Positions 29,296-40,809 of a stretch of 63,715 nucleotides of DNA are shown here, one piece after another. The stretch lies in contig FWWN02000618.1 of NCBI GenBank assembly GCA_900175165.2, forward strand, positions 477 through 64,191, read 5' to 3'. The translations under genes were made by a program, and so were the position numbers. The notes beneath the pieces are model-generated. The model saw nothing but the letters and a program-made list of their open reading frames with translations, was not told the origin of the DNA and made no database searches. The stretch is from Rhizomucor pusillus. Its lineage: Eukaryota; Mucoromycota; Mucoromycetes; Mucorales; Lichtheimiaceae. The stretch's first letter is position 1. The number at the start of each line of letters is the position of its first letter.

Positions 29296-29557
29296 TTGGG
29301 CGGCCCCTGGCTCCTTGCTCTGATAGACTGCGAGTTGCTAAATTCCGTCATGAATCTCCAATCAATTCCGTTCTTGACTTTGATACGCGCTCTCTCAGGG
29401 GGGCACGGACCCCCAAGGATGATCCAAATGGACTTCTATCTGATTTTGATTGCTCAATTACCAAACAAACCTATATAAACCCACCACAAAATTTCCATAA
29501 ACTTTTTTCTTACCCACATCTTTTCTTCTGCGAAAACTCTTCTTCTTCTTGTCCACA
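29296..29557. promoter_or_regulatory. intergenic region with leader of the Ecl1-like gene
   Basis: About 260 bases. A TATATAAA-like element lies near 29471-29478 and a pyrimidine-rich leader (ttcttcttcttgtccac) directly precedes ATG 29558. This is a good core promoter candidate. Confidence 0.5.
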
Positions 29558-30024
29558 ATGTGTGATATGAACTGGTGCACTTTTTGCGACAATGCTGTCA
29601 GTGCTTACTCGGTATGTTCCCATCAATCAATTCTATTTTGCTGAGGCTGACCCTTTTATCCGGCTCTTTTCAGAACTCGCTGTACTGCTCCGAGGAATGC
29701 CTTCGAGCCGACGCACTTAACCACCATCCTCTTTTGGGCTACGATTATGCTGAACTGCGAGACTTTCCACGCCCGTCATCGCCAGCGCTGACCTACACAT
29801 CGTCTTCCTCATCATCTTCTCCTACTCTATCATCCACTACTCCATCCTCGGCACTGTCTCCTGCACTGTCATCAGCATCCTCGTCTCCGTCTTCTTCTTC
29901 GACCACCTTCCACCTCAACCGATCACATCGACTGCTGTCACCGCCAGCGTTCGATTTGAACGATGCCTCTTCGTACAATTCAAAACCGCGGCTTTCAGCG
30001 AAACTGCACAAGTTCTTTATCTAA
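29558..30024 (+). CDS. small zinc-binding protein, Ecl1/2/3-like
   Basis: Two exons, 29558-29611 and 29674-30024, join to 134 residues. The N terminus MCDMNWCTFCDNAVSAYSNS followed by LYCSEECLRADA has a CxxC and a CxxxC pair, about 14 residues apart, as in the Ecl1 family of short fungal proteins that extend chronological lifespan in fission yeast. The intron splits the two cysteine pairs. The rest is serine/threonine/proline-rich, with SPPAFDLN near the end, and probably disordered. The Ecl1 assignment rests on the cysteine spacing and small size; other treble-clef zinc proteins are possible. Confidence 0.62.
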
Positions 30025-30359
30025 ACGGGCACTTTTGCTATTATATCAAAAACAGCTCTCATCACCATATACCCTTCTCTCCCTCTATCTCCTCTCTCTT
30101 GACACCCAGAAAGAAAGAAAAATTGGCAATTGTACATAGAACCCTGATAATACCAAACGTTGAAAATACATATACCACCGCTTTTTTGGATTCCAACACT
30201 GGATGTATAAATCAATTGTGTCTTTTTCCATGTTCCAGCATTCGTGCGTGATGATGAAAAAAAAAAGCAAAATAGTATAATCCGACCATTGGTTTTTTTT
30301 ACACAAGACAAATTATTACATACACAAAGCAGCTGTCTGATGAAAATATACGTACAATG
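30025..30359. other. intergenic region between convergent Ecl1-like gene and receptor gene
   Basis: About 335 bases between facing stop codons. It is A/T-rich with several A and T runs (30240-30300) and likely holds both polyadenylation sites. No gene is seen. Confidence 0.45.
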
Positions 30360-33300
30360 TTACAGGGCTTGCTTATCGGTGACAGTGTAGCTACTTGCAT
30401 GGCTCGGACGTCGAGAAGGCAGCAATTGCCTCGTTGACTCCATCATGATATTATTACAGCTACTACCTAGGAGGTTGTTGTGGTGAGTTTGCTGCTGCGG
30501 CGGCGGCTGTTGCTGGTGCTCGTCAGGTTCGCCAAGGTTAAGAAACGAGGGCGTCGTCGAATCATCGTCTTCATCGTTGTTATTATTGTTGTTGGGGCCA
30601 TGTTTGCTGCGGCGTTGGTTGAAACAGTGCTCCCAGGTCTTGAGTGCATTGAGGTCGGGCAGCTGGATATACATATCATGCATGCCCTGTCCGTGTACCT
30701 TGAGCACATACTCGTCGAGCTTGGCAGTATGTACAGTCGCTTGGCTGTACGACATGACCGCGCCGCCCTTGGTGCGATCAGAAAAGTGTGAAAAGTAGCC
30801 AAGCCAAGGAAACACCATGATGTGCTGCATCTCCCAGTGTGACAGGAATGGAAAGTATCGAAACACTCGTCGGACGGGCATTTCTCCCTACGGGCAGCAA
30901 TTAGATAACGAAGAAGCGGCGACCACCACCACAATCGGTGCTTATCTTTTACCTCGTGCACTTCAACTACTTTGTTTTCTTTGAGATTATTCGAGCTGAT
31001 CCCTTCGATGTGTGATGATCGCAGCATTTGGTCCAGACTGATAAGTTCGCTGCTGCTTGGTTGATGCTGGATACGAGACGATGCCCGGACGACAGCGTCG
31101 GACACGTTGCGGAATATCGATTGAAGATTATTGTTGTTATTGTTTGCAAAGCTGTTCTTTTCCCGTCGTCTCTGTCGAAAGAATGCGTGGACTTTTGGCA
31201 AAAATAGAATAAGAAGCGAGAAGGTTGTAGCCCACAGAATAGCAATGACGGTAATGTAGTATCGGGTGTAAAAGTCGGCGAGTGGGTTCACGAGCACGGC
31301 GAATCCAACCAGGGCCGAGAACAAAATGTTGCTAAATTATAGTACGTAGTGTCAATACAGAGCTGAGCCTGCTACTTTAGACTCAAACTTACTACACCGA
31401 GAGCCCCATCTGCTTGGTCTCGCTGTAGTGGCTATAGCGGCTACCAGCGCCGCGTGTCTTATAAGCCAGGAACGTCGCAAACAGAAGCATGCCCGCAGCA
31501 TACACTGCTGTCAAAACCGTCAGCACGAGCTGACTGTTATCGCGTGAATGGCATTCCCAGTAGTGTCTTGAAAAGGACACATCGACTTTGGTCGGCACAG
31601 GCCGACTTACGACGAGTCCAATGATTAGAATAATCTACATAAATTGTATGGTTAGTTGTGATTTCAACTCCCTTGCAACCTAAAAAGCTAACCATATCAA
31701 GACCGACAACAAGGGATGTCGTCTTGATTAGCTGCAAATCTGTGATAACGGTACGAGTGATGAAAATGTTGTTGAAGATGCGATATATACGGTAATTTTT
31801 GGCTATCATGTTGCTAAAGATACAATGATCAGTAGGTCTACAGGGCAAAACTTTGCCAAGGCTACTACTTTACGTACCCCAAGATGAGGAGGAAGCCAAG
31901 ATTAAATAGTACAGGAGTAACATAGCACGTTGCTTGGCTGGGTATATCGATCATGGTGATCACGGATGCATATGTCAGGATAAAGCCGACGAGCTCTAAG
32001 CAGCAGAACAGCGGGCTGGGATGCAGTTAGCATAATTATAAATTAGCAGCAGCAATGATTTCTTTTCTTTACATACCTTGAAGCTTTAAATATCTCGTGC
32101 TTTCGGTACGTCACGACGAGTCCAAACACTGCGAGCGTGAAAAAGACGCCTATGCCGGAGACAACGAGAATGACACGGGCTACCGGTGATGAAAAGTCTG
32201 GATTGAGAGCCATGCTCGGCGGTGCGTCTGCAGGAGGCTACAGCGTGATTCATTGTTATTACTGCTGCTGCTGCAGATTATATTATTTCCGCGCCTTACG
32301 TTTGAGGTTCCATCATGGAACATGAGAGAGCTTGTAAACTGGATTTGGCCACTCATACTTTGCGCAACCACCTTATCGATACCGCGCTGCAGGTTATAGA
32401 TCAGATAATTCCTAAGAAAATGCATCAAGGTGAGGATTATTGATCGCAGCAGCAACAGCAATTGTTTCTCGTACTTACGCTGTTGTCACGTCGCCGTTTG
32501 CATCGAGAATCATGGGTCCCTCCGGACCGACATAGCCAACATTGAATGCTGGTGGTGTCATGTATTGTCCGAGTTCTCCTGACTGCAGCTGCGTTAAACC
32601 TAGCGTGATGTTCGTGGTATTCGCCACGGCTCGGCTAAACCCTTCCGCCATCACCATCATGCAAGAGTATGCCAAGCTTATTACCGGACAGAGTAACAAT
32701 GATAATGAGCTTCTCACACCCCCTTTTTGATTTTTCAAAAAATAATTTACCCTTCATTGGTGCTGATCCGGCGTTGACCGGCGTACGGATAGCTGCATCA
32801 GGGACGATGCAGTCATGTGAGTTAAATTAACGTCGAAGTAACGCCTTTGTAACAACGAACTTACGCGGCAGGATTCAGCTTGGACCATTCATCTAAAAAC
32901 GTCTCGAACGGATCGTACCCGTAGAGATTAAGCCAGTTATCAAACATGAACAGGCCGTTGAAAGTTTCATTGAAATTGATGGGTGTGGAGCTGTTGATGG
33001 CTGTCGGCAAGGCGTCCGTCGACTGCTGCTTAGCTGCGTTACTAGTTAGATTTGCGTTCCGTGCATCGACGGCTTGCAAGAGGTCCTGTGAGTAGTCGCC
33101 CATGAGGAGCCAGACATAGTCATCGGTCATGTATCCCAGCTCGGCCGCTTGCATCATCAGCATCGTCTGCGAGTCGCCTGTAGCAGCCACCAGAAACACG
33201 CGCACGCCTCCGGTGGTGACATTGTGCAGTACACTGGAAATATCTTTGCTGGGATCATCGAGCGAGAATGCTTGATATCGTGTAACCTGCATATTCATGG

Positions 33301-34254
33301 ATCCAGCCTGAATTATGGCATGCTGACAAACTAGTGGATGTGAGAGAAAACAATGAATTCAATCCTTGTGTCACGATCAACATTGCCTTACATTGCTGTC
33401 CCAGAGGATCGTCCGTGTAAAGCACGCCAACCTTTGACCAGCCCTGACTTGCTGCAAACGCCAACATGATGTCTGCAGCGATGACTTGGGTGGGTATCGT
33501 CCGGAAAAAGTACTTGTACTGTGTCTTGTCAGAAAATGCAACTAAAAAACAAAATGGGTTTATTGATCTGTGTAATAGTAGTAATAGTTGGCACAGAAAG
33601 AGTGATGTATATAAAAGCTTACTGGCATTTGCGGTGAATGAACACTGTGGAATCTCTAGTGTACTCGTCATCAACGCGCTCAGACTTGTCCACGAGCTAG
33701 ACACGTCGCCTATAACACCAATCACGCCCTGCTGCAGCAACGTGACAGATGCATAGACCGCATCTGTCACTGCATTTTGCGAGGCTGAAGCTTCTGGGTA
33801 CGAGTCCTTTTCGATCAACGTGATGTAGGCGCCCGGAATCACGCCTCGTGCATTAATGTCGTTCATGGCCATGCGTATCGCCGAAGCTCCGCTGCAGCAG
33901 ATAAGTTACGAGTGAGTGGTGTCCTTATACGGCAACTCTTTTGTATTTATTTTTTTTTTTCTTCTTGCTTTACCCCCACACGATCTCCGCAGTGTAGTTA
34001 TCACTCGTTTGACTGAACGGTAAAAGGACACCGACCTGCGATGTAGCAAAAAAGTTGTTGGTCGCATAGAAACATGGCGACAGCGTCTTTTTGCTTACTT
34101 TAAGCTCGATCAAACCGGTCGTATTCATTCTTGGCCGAATAACGACAGTATCATTGTCAGTCTGTGTTACGATGTTGTACTCGTCTGGTGCAAGATCTAT
34201 GCCGAATATTAGGGAGTTACTGTTGGCTGCCCCGCTGGCGGCTGGCAGAGACAT
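30360..34254 (-). CDS. class C (GABA-B-like) G protein-coupled receptor with PH-like tail
   Basis: Thirteen exons on the minus strand join in frame: 34254-33974, 33891-33623, 33541-33392, 33330-32865, 32792-32751, 32676-32479, 32411-32300, 32237-32077, 32015-31878, 31813-31693, 31634-31393, 31331-30953 and 30887-30360, giving 1028 residues. Residues about 80-510 form a periplasmic-binding-like ligand domain (VGVLLPFSQ, GVIGVIGDVSSSWTSLSALM, GWSKVGVLYTDDPLGQQ, YPYAGQRRISTNEG). Seven membrane helices follow (about 570-835), including FNLGFLLILGNMIAKNYRI and the end of helix 7, LLILFLPKVHAFF, as in GABA-B receptors. The cytoplasmic tail (about 870-955) looks like a PH domain: HWEMQHIMVFPWLGYFSHFS through LKVHGQGMHDMYIQLPD to a late tryptophan. 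The end is N/Q/H-rich. The ligand is unknown. No signal peptide starts at ATG 34254; an AG 9 bases upstream suggests a missing first exon. Confidence 0.9.
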
Positions 34255-34640
34255 TTGTTGTGTCTATGAGCAAAAAGGACAGAAAGAGAGAGAGGAGAGT
34301 TATTGTTGGTGGAAAAGGACAAATTCCAAAAATAAGTGTGTTTGCATGCGAATAAGGTCGCGGAAAGGAAGAAAAAGGGGGTTGGCCTGTTAAGGAAGGG
34401 GGGTTAACACAACCAAATAATGAATGCTGCAGCTGCTTCTGTTCATGCTTGCATTTTGTTTTCCCGACTCATCATCCCTGAATTTCCTAGTCGGCATCCT
34501 TGACAAATGTGGCAAGAACCTTACATGTCTGGTCCTTCTGTAGTTGCACCATCCTCGACGACTGACAACATTGTAACAGATATCACCAGTAAATAAACGC
34601 ATTTGCAAGCTATAAATTTTATTATCTCATCGCAGTTGAG
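34255..34640. other. region between the receptor gene and the b5-ACAD gene
   Basis: About 385 bases upstream of the receptor and downstream of the b5-ACAD stop. On the minus strand it is pyrimidine-rich next to the receptor. It may contain an unrecognised first exon of the receptor with a signal peptide: MNRSSCSIHYLVVLT near 34445-34400 is a weak candidate, not joined in phase. Confidence 0.35.
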
Positions 34641-36643
34641 TTACAATTTGGCATCCTTCGGGAACTGCTTCATGGCCTGGCGGATACCGAGATCTGCCAT
34701 GATTTCCTCCGAGCCACCTGATTAAACATTTGCGTTAGTAAACGAATTTCCCAGTATCCACATTACTGCAAAACTTTTCATGAAATCTAGACATTTACCC
34801 AAAATAGCCTGCAAAATAACAAAAGATTTAGCATATCGCACTGAATGAGAAAAATAGCGCAAGTTGGATACTTACAGCGAACTTGTAGGTTCTCTGGAAA
34901 GATTCGATGCTTCTACCCATGCCAGTCTTGGTAAGAGCGCGACCACCAAAAATCTGGCAGGCTTCGTCAGCGACGTGGTGAGCGACGCGGGTGGATTGGT
35001 ACTTGAGCAAAGCAATTGGACCAGCCAGCTTTTGCGATTGCTCGAGGTAGGGCATGTTGCACATTTGGTATGTGATATTCTCCAGCCAGTTTTGCACAGA
35101 CTCGAGTTGAGAAACCATGCTTCCCAGCTTGTTACGGATGACTGGCTGGTCGATCAGGCGCTTACCAAAGACCTTGCGCTGGTTCGCCCACTTGAAGCTG
35201 AATGCATTTTGTAAGTCCACACGGAATAACCATTCACACTTTGATGCTTACCATTCTTCAATGATAGCACGGGTGCCGGCAATGATAGCGCAGCAAATGT
35301 ACCATCGCTCGTGATTGAAGCTGTTTGCTAGGTAGGTTCGCTGTTTCCAAATTCAAATCATCGGAATCATCGTTGACTTACTTGTACATGATAACCTGGA
35401 AGCCCTTGCCTTCCTTGCCTAAGATGTTTTCGACAGGCACTTTGACATTGTCAAAGGTGATGTAGGAGGTACCTGCAGCTGCCGAGTACGAGGTCTTGAT
35501 ACCCTTGGTCTCGACAGCATCGCTGCGCTCGATGAAGAGCATGGTGATACCCTTTTCGGTGCGGACAGCAACGCTAAAGTAGTCGGCAAAAGTGCCGTTG
35601 GTGATCCACTTTTTGACACCGTTCACGATAAAGTGTTTGCCGTCAGGAGTGCGCTTGGCGGTCGTTCGGATGCTAGCAACATCGGATCCGACGTAGGGCT
35701 CAGTGATAGCCAAGCAGATACGCTTGCGGCCCAAGAGAACCTCCGGTACAACGCGCTCTTTCAAGTGTGCCGGTCCAAAGTTGAAGACTGGCGGCAATCC
35801 GATGCAGTAACCGCTGGAAATGCCATCCGAGAAACCAGGAGCGGACAGACGGGCGGTTTCTTCGTGAGCAATCATCTCGTGGAAGTAGTCAAACTCCTCG
35901 GGGTTGATACCGCCTGGCAACTTGAGACCCTTGAGCCAAGGGCCAGGGCCAATCTGGGAAGCCAGCACGCCTTCCTCACCTAGCTTCTTGTAGAGCTCTA
36001 GGGATGGCGCCTTGTTCATCTCCTCGGCGATGATCGCATCCGCCTAAACCCATTGGTAAGCAAAAGAAATGCGCGGCATTTGTATCCAAGAGTTATATAT
36101 CATCATGGTATCATTGTTGTACCTTGATTTCGGCGTATATCCGGCGGAGAGCCTTGCGGAACTTTGTGTGACTTTCACTGCAATAACGATCATGTCAGCT
36201 TCAATGTGCTTTGTGCATCGTAAAGAATACTTGCTTGAAGTATGGGCTCTTGAAACCCATCCAATAGCTCGGTTCAGCGTAGGGCACCTTGGAAATGGCA
36301 TCCGGCGCAGGGATTTCAATCTGCGGCTTCTCGTTTGCAATGACACCGATTTTCAAGCGGGGTGCGTACTTGACAAGCACTTCCTGACGATGCAAGCCGT
36401 AAAAGGCGTCCGTCGCATCCTTGCCTGCGTACTCGAAGAAAGGGAACACACCACCGGGATGCATCTCGGCAAAATTGGAGACGTCCCAAACTACAAGCTT
36501 ATCTTTCAGTGTTTTCTCACGACGCAGCAGACCCATAGAAAGCGTGGCGTACCTTCAGAGTCGATGATGATCCAGCAATCGTTGCCTTCGACGTTGCTGT
36601 GCTTAGCAACCTCCTCACGCGTAAAAGTCTTGAGCTCAGGCAT
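34641..36643 (-). CDS. cytochrome b5-acyl-CoA dehydrogenase fusion protein
   Basis: Eight exons on the minus strand join in frame: 36643-36553, 36490-36235, 36177-36123, 36043-35382, 35320-35252, 35197-34876, 34808-34799 (10 bases) and 34717-34641, giving 513 residues. Residues 1-80 are a cytochrome b5 domain with both haem ligands (EMHPGG and FYGLHRQE). Residues about 110-513 are an acyl-CoA dehydrogenase: LAITEPYVGSDVASIRTTAK, WITNGTFADYFSVAVRTEKG, FNHERWYICCAI and GGSEEIMADLGIRQ at the C terminus. Such fusions are known in fungi; the b5 domain probably takes electrons from the flavin or a reductase, but the substrate is not established. The intron after 36235 uses a GC donor (gcaagt) because only that keeps the phase. 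The 10-base exon encodes AIL and one base. Confidence 0.9.
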
Positions 36644-37200
36644 TCAGAGAGTAGGGGGTGGAAAGTATTGAAGTAGAAGAAGAAGGAAAAGAAGCGATGA
36701 AAAGTGGCAGCAGCAGTTGCGCCGTGTCACCTAAAAAAATGTGGAGAACAACGACGACGCATCCCATGGTGATTCGTGTAACCATATGAAAATTTGGACT
36801 TTGTTAATTTCTGACGAATTCTCCTAGCACGCAACATTGTCGTCTGGAGAAAGCATCAATGTTCCCTCACCTCCATGGTTCAGAATCACAGGAACAACGA
36901 TAGTACTGTATCTGTAGGCAGTAGCTGTACATTTTAGTTTATCGGTATGAAATGTACCTCATAGATGGTAAGCACGTAGAGATCTCAATCTTGTAGAGCT
37001 TTGCAGCCGGCTATTATGGCCCATGTATTTGGATCATGGAAATGTGTAGAAACATTGTGATACTAGTGAGTGGCATTACTGCTTGCATGAAAAAATGCAT
37101 ATCCGCATAGATCCTCAATCGGATATAACGAGATGAATGTACAATAGCTTGATGAATGTGTATCGCATTTTTGGTATTTTCTCTTCTATGGCAAATATGT
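36644..37200. other. upstream region of the b5-ACAD gene
   Basis: A/T-rich sequence with the b5-ACAD promoter next to 36643 (purine-rich on the plus strand, pyrimidine-rich in the direction of transcription). No gene is recognised. Confidence 0.4.
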
Positions 37201-38700
37201 CTTGATTTATACAGCAGACATAATGATAAATGAGGTCGAGTTAAATACTCAAAGTTGCAGCTTCCTACAATGCTACTTCGACATTCAGCGGTGTAACACT
37301 TGTCATCTTCAAAGGGATTGTATCCAAATTTTTATTACTCTGCACCCGCCCCGTGCACCTTTCAGAAAGTCGTATAATAAGCTGTTGTCTGTAAATAAGC
37401 TCTACGGACGCGATATAGCTCTTTCGGCATTGCTTGCGTTAATCAATCCGTTTCTGAGTCGTGGATGCTGTTTCCCAGATTTTAATGTGCAAAGACATAA
37501 GACAGTAAAGGAATATATCCTAGTACTCGACGCTTGGCTGGCATTGGTTACAGGTTTTCCACTGAAAATTCGCGACCAGACAAAAGTAGTATTTTCTGGA
37601 CATCAAGTAGATATTGATTGATGGACATGACACAGAGATACAATCCCCCTGGAATTGCCTTGTTGTTGGATTAAGAAAAGGCATACGATCGCATACACCC
37701 TCAGTATCTTCAAGCTTGTTTACGGCGGTTCGGTTTTCCCCTCCTTGATTCAATCCATCCTGGGTCTTTCTTTCAAACCCAATTCCACGTTAATATCAAT
37801 GGACATCTGTCAGCGCCCTGCGTACAACAACGAGGACTACGACAAGGCGACCCTTTACCGCCAATACTGTTCAATCTTTGTGTAGAACCGCTGCTTCAAA
37901 CTATTCAAGCATCCCCGCGTATCTTAAAGCTTTCAGTTCCAGCAAAACTCTCCTCTCAATCGACCGAACACGCGCCAACACCAGTCGGCATCTGTAGTAA
38001 AACCAATAGCTTACGCCGATGATGTCTTATTCTTTCTCACTCAACCACACGAACTTCGAACGCTTTTTATAATACTGGATCTATATGGCGCGCATCCAAT
38101 GCTCGGCTAAGAGAAAGCGGAGAAATCAATCTTTGTTGCGGAAACACACTACGATCCAAAGGTTGTAGTAGGCAATCAAGTAGACCTCCTTATCTTTGTT
38201 TTTCGTAAGGCGAGGAGAATCCAATCTTTTGACTGTAAACCGCATGATTGGTGCCCCCATGATAATCCGTATTTGTTTTGAGTCAGGTACAGAATCTGTT
38301 TAGAAAAGTCTCTGAAGGACTTTAAGCCATGGACTTTCAGACGTGTAAATGAAGATCAATGAATATGACAATAAGTTTATGGTATTTTTATTATTGAGAT
38401 ACGTGGTCAATCTGCGGAGCGAAGCTTTTCAGTATATCTACAGCAGGTTCCAGAAGCGATGGAGAGCTTCCTTTTGACTTCTTAACCATTCTTCAAGTGG
38501 TCTTCTCCAAGATATTGAATAGACTTCAAAGTTACTAGACGGCAAACTGGTTGTTTTCTACGAAAAAAGTGACTTTTTTCAGGAGACATCATCTCAAACG
38601 TGGCGTAACAGAGCCTACAATATTGCTCGATCTTCTTTTTAAACAGTGCTGGCGAATGGGATCGGATGGAAATCGAAAAGGACAAAGACGACGGTTAAAC
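37201..38700 (+). mobile_element. decayed LINE-type (non-LTR) retrotransposon fragment
   Basis: Reading across frames between 37640 and 38340 gives pieces of a reverse transcriptase: LRQGDPLPPILFNLCVEPLL (about 37815-37890), matching the RQGDPLSPxLFNL block, and PIAYADDVLFFL (about 38003-38040), which holds the YADD active-site motif. Upstream, an open stretch at 37202-37621 ends LDAWLALVTGFPLKIRDQTK and could be remains of the endonuclease part. Downstream pieces (LRSEAFQYIYSRFQKRW, about 38410-38460) fit the thumb region. Several stops and frameshifts show that the copy is dead. Boundaries are approximate; no poly(A) tail or target duplication could be assigned. Confidence 0.7.
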
Positions 38701-39395
38701 ACGCGTTAAAACGGAAGAGCAGAACTTTTTTCGTATTCAACTTTTTTTGCTACTTTCGGTGGATGTGTTATCTTGATGAGTGACCCGTAAGTAGCTATAA
38801 TACGAGTTGAAACTATCATGTTCTGAGATAATCTGCTTTGGTATAACTCAATACAATGTACAAGACCATTGAAGCCGCAAGCCAGTCCCGTTCCATTCCT
38901 TCGTCCGCATCTGCCTCCTCTTGTCTCTCTCGTCCGGCTCCCTTGGCCGCTCGTCTTGCTCTTCGCTCTCCTCTCGGCCACCTTTTTTTCCCGTCTTCTC
39001 AAATTTGCTACTTTGCTCACGGTATCAAAAACCGCTGACATATACAGCTCAGCTGGTGAGTACATTACAGTCATATTGAATTTTAATCAGCATGACTGAC
39101 GGAGAGGAAACATTTGTGCTGCCGAGATGCTGACTGCGACAACTGCAACATGGGTTTGCTCACGATGGTGCGTACTTAAAGGACACAACTATTCAAATAT
39201 CTAATACTAACTATCCATTTTCATTTTTGCAGTGACCAAACTTAGTTGTACTTGTCGTTAATTAGCATCTTTGGTACCGCAAAATTTCACGAAATGTGAC
39301 ATTACTTCCGGGAAAAAGTGTATTCCGACACCGATTTTGGGAGGTTCCCTTTCAAGCCGTGCAGAGGCGAGCTAACTATTTGATACAAAGTCAAA
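38701..39395. other. region between LINE fragment and the mRNA export adaptor gene
   Basis: Contains the promoter of the gene at 39396. A short stretch near 39100-39170 reads ERKHLCCRDADCDNCNMGLL, cysteine-rich and followed by a gtgcgt donor, but no phase-consistent gene could be built around it. The 38880-39000 stretch is C/T-rich and open in more than one frame. Confidence 0.35.
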
Positions 39396-40647
39396 ATGGA
39401 TTTGGACTCTTCGCTGGACGACATCATCAAGAAGAAGCAGAAGGCTAGCAAGGCGCAGCAGCAAAAGGCCAAGGCGTCATCGACGAAACGCCAGAATCAA
39501 CCAAAGCAGAAGCAGCAGAAGCAGCTAGCTACTCGACAATCCGGCAATCGAGGAACAACAAACGCGAATCGTTCGCGCGGCCAGATTGGCAACCGCCTCT
39601 CAGTAAACCCTCAATCACGAACAATCAATAAATCTATTCTTCAACGGACGAATCTTGGCTCAAAAACGGTAACAATGATAGGGCTGTGATATATCTGCTT
39701 GATATCTCTGGTCACTGATATACGCTTTGCATGCAGACCGGAAACAAGCCTAAATCTATCTCTACTGCAACACTCAGGAATCGTACACAACAACAGCAAC
39801 AACCTGATCCTTCAAAGATTGTTATCACGAAAGCGGTGCGCTCTGGAGGCCGCTATGACAACAGAGAGCAGCCTTACAATGCCGCTCCCCTTCCACCACC
39901 GTCAGCTGCTGCGCCTTCACAGTATCGGCAATCGACCTTTACTATCCGCGGGCTAGCAAATGCTGGAAACGGAGGAGGAGGCATGTCGATTCGTGGAGAG
40001 GCCGGACCTGCTATCGTAGTAATCAGTAACCTTGATCCTGCCGCCAATGCTGAGGACGTGAGGGTGAGTTTGCTTTGACACTTTGCAGAAAAAGAAAGAA
40101 GAACGCTTGGTAGCTAACGGGGATATATTCGCTTTCCTGCTACAGACAGCATGCCAACAGTTCGGACATGTCGTACGCTGCGAACTCATGACGGACAGTA
40201 TTGGACGTTCATACGGCGAAGCAGAGGTGGAATTCGCGAACAAGTCTGCAGCTCTTGATTGTATTGCAAAACTGGATAAGGAGGTTGCAGATGGTAACTG
40301 TCGAATCATTGGCCTTTGGTTAGTATGTTTTCTCTAATTCGCTTTTCGCAGGCCGTGTTTTGCGTGCGGTCTTGCGCGCTCGACCATCGCCCGCTCCTGC
40401 TCCGGTACCTGCACCCACTAATACATATGCATCCACTACGCTGCGTTCTGTCATTGCACCTGCTCGCTCTGGTTACACGACTTCGTAAGTTAGACCCAGG
40501 ACTATGCTGTCCAAAACATGCAGAGGAGACTGATATTGCAGCAGGCCTGTATCTGGGAAAATGTATTCTGATCGGATTGCCTCATCTTCATCCTCGCAAC
40601 ACAACATTTCACCACGCCAATATCCTAGCTACGATCGACGTTATTAA
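39396..40647 (+). CDS. YRA1: mRNA export adaptor, ALYREF/Yra1 (THO complex subunit 4) family
   Basis: Five exons, 39396-39668, 39737-40063, 40146-40293, 40352-40484 and 40542-40647, join to 328 residues. The start MDLDSSLDDIIKKKQK is the UAP56-binding motif found at the ends of Aly/REF proteins. A basic, glutamine-rich region (residues 15-190) follows. One RRM spans about 185-255, with IVVISNLDPAANAEDVR (RNP2) and GRSYGEAEVEFANKSAALD (RNP1); the second exon boundary falls inside it. The C terminus is arginine/serine-rich and ends PSYDRRY. The family joins the TREX complex on mRNA and hands it to the export receptor. The usual C-terminal second UAP56 motif is not seen. Confidence 0.88.
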
Positions 40648-40809
40648 CAGCATTAGTTTATACATGTGCAAACAAAAAAGTATAAAGAACGGGAGCGATC
40701 CCTCTCTTTTCATCGGAATAAAGTAACATTGTGAAGATGGAATATGAATACACAGCAGCAACGTGATGGAAGGACATGCAAAAGGAAAAGGAAAGAAAAA
40801 TGGAAGCGA

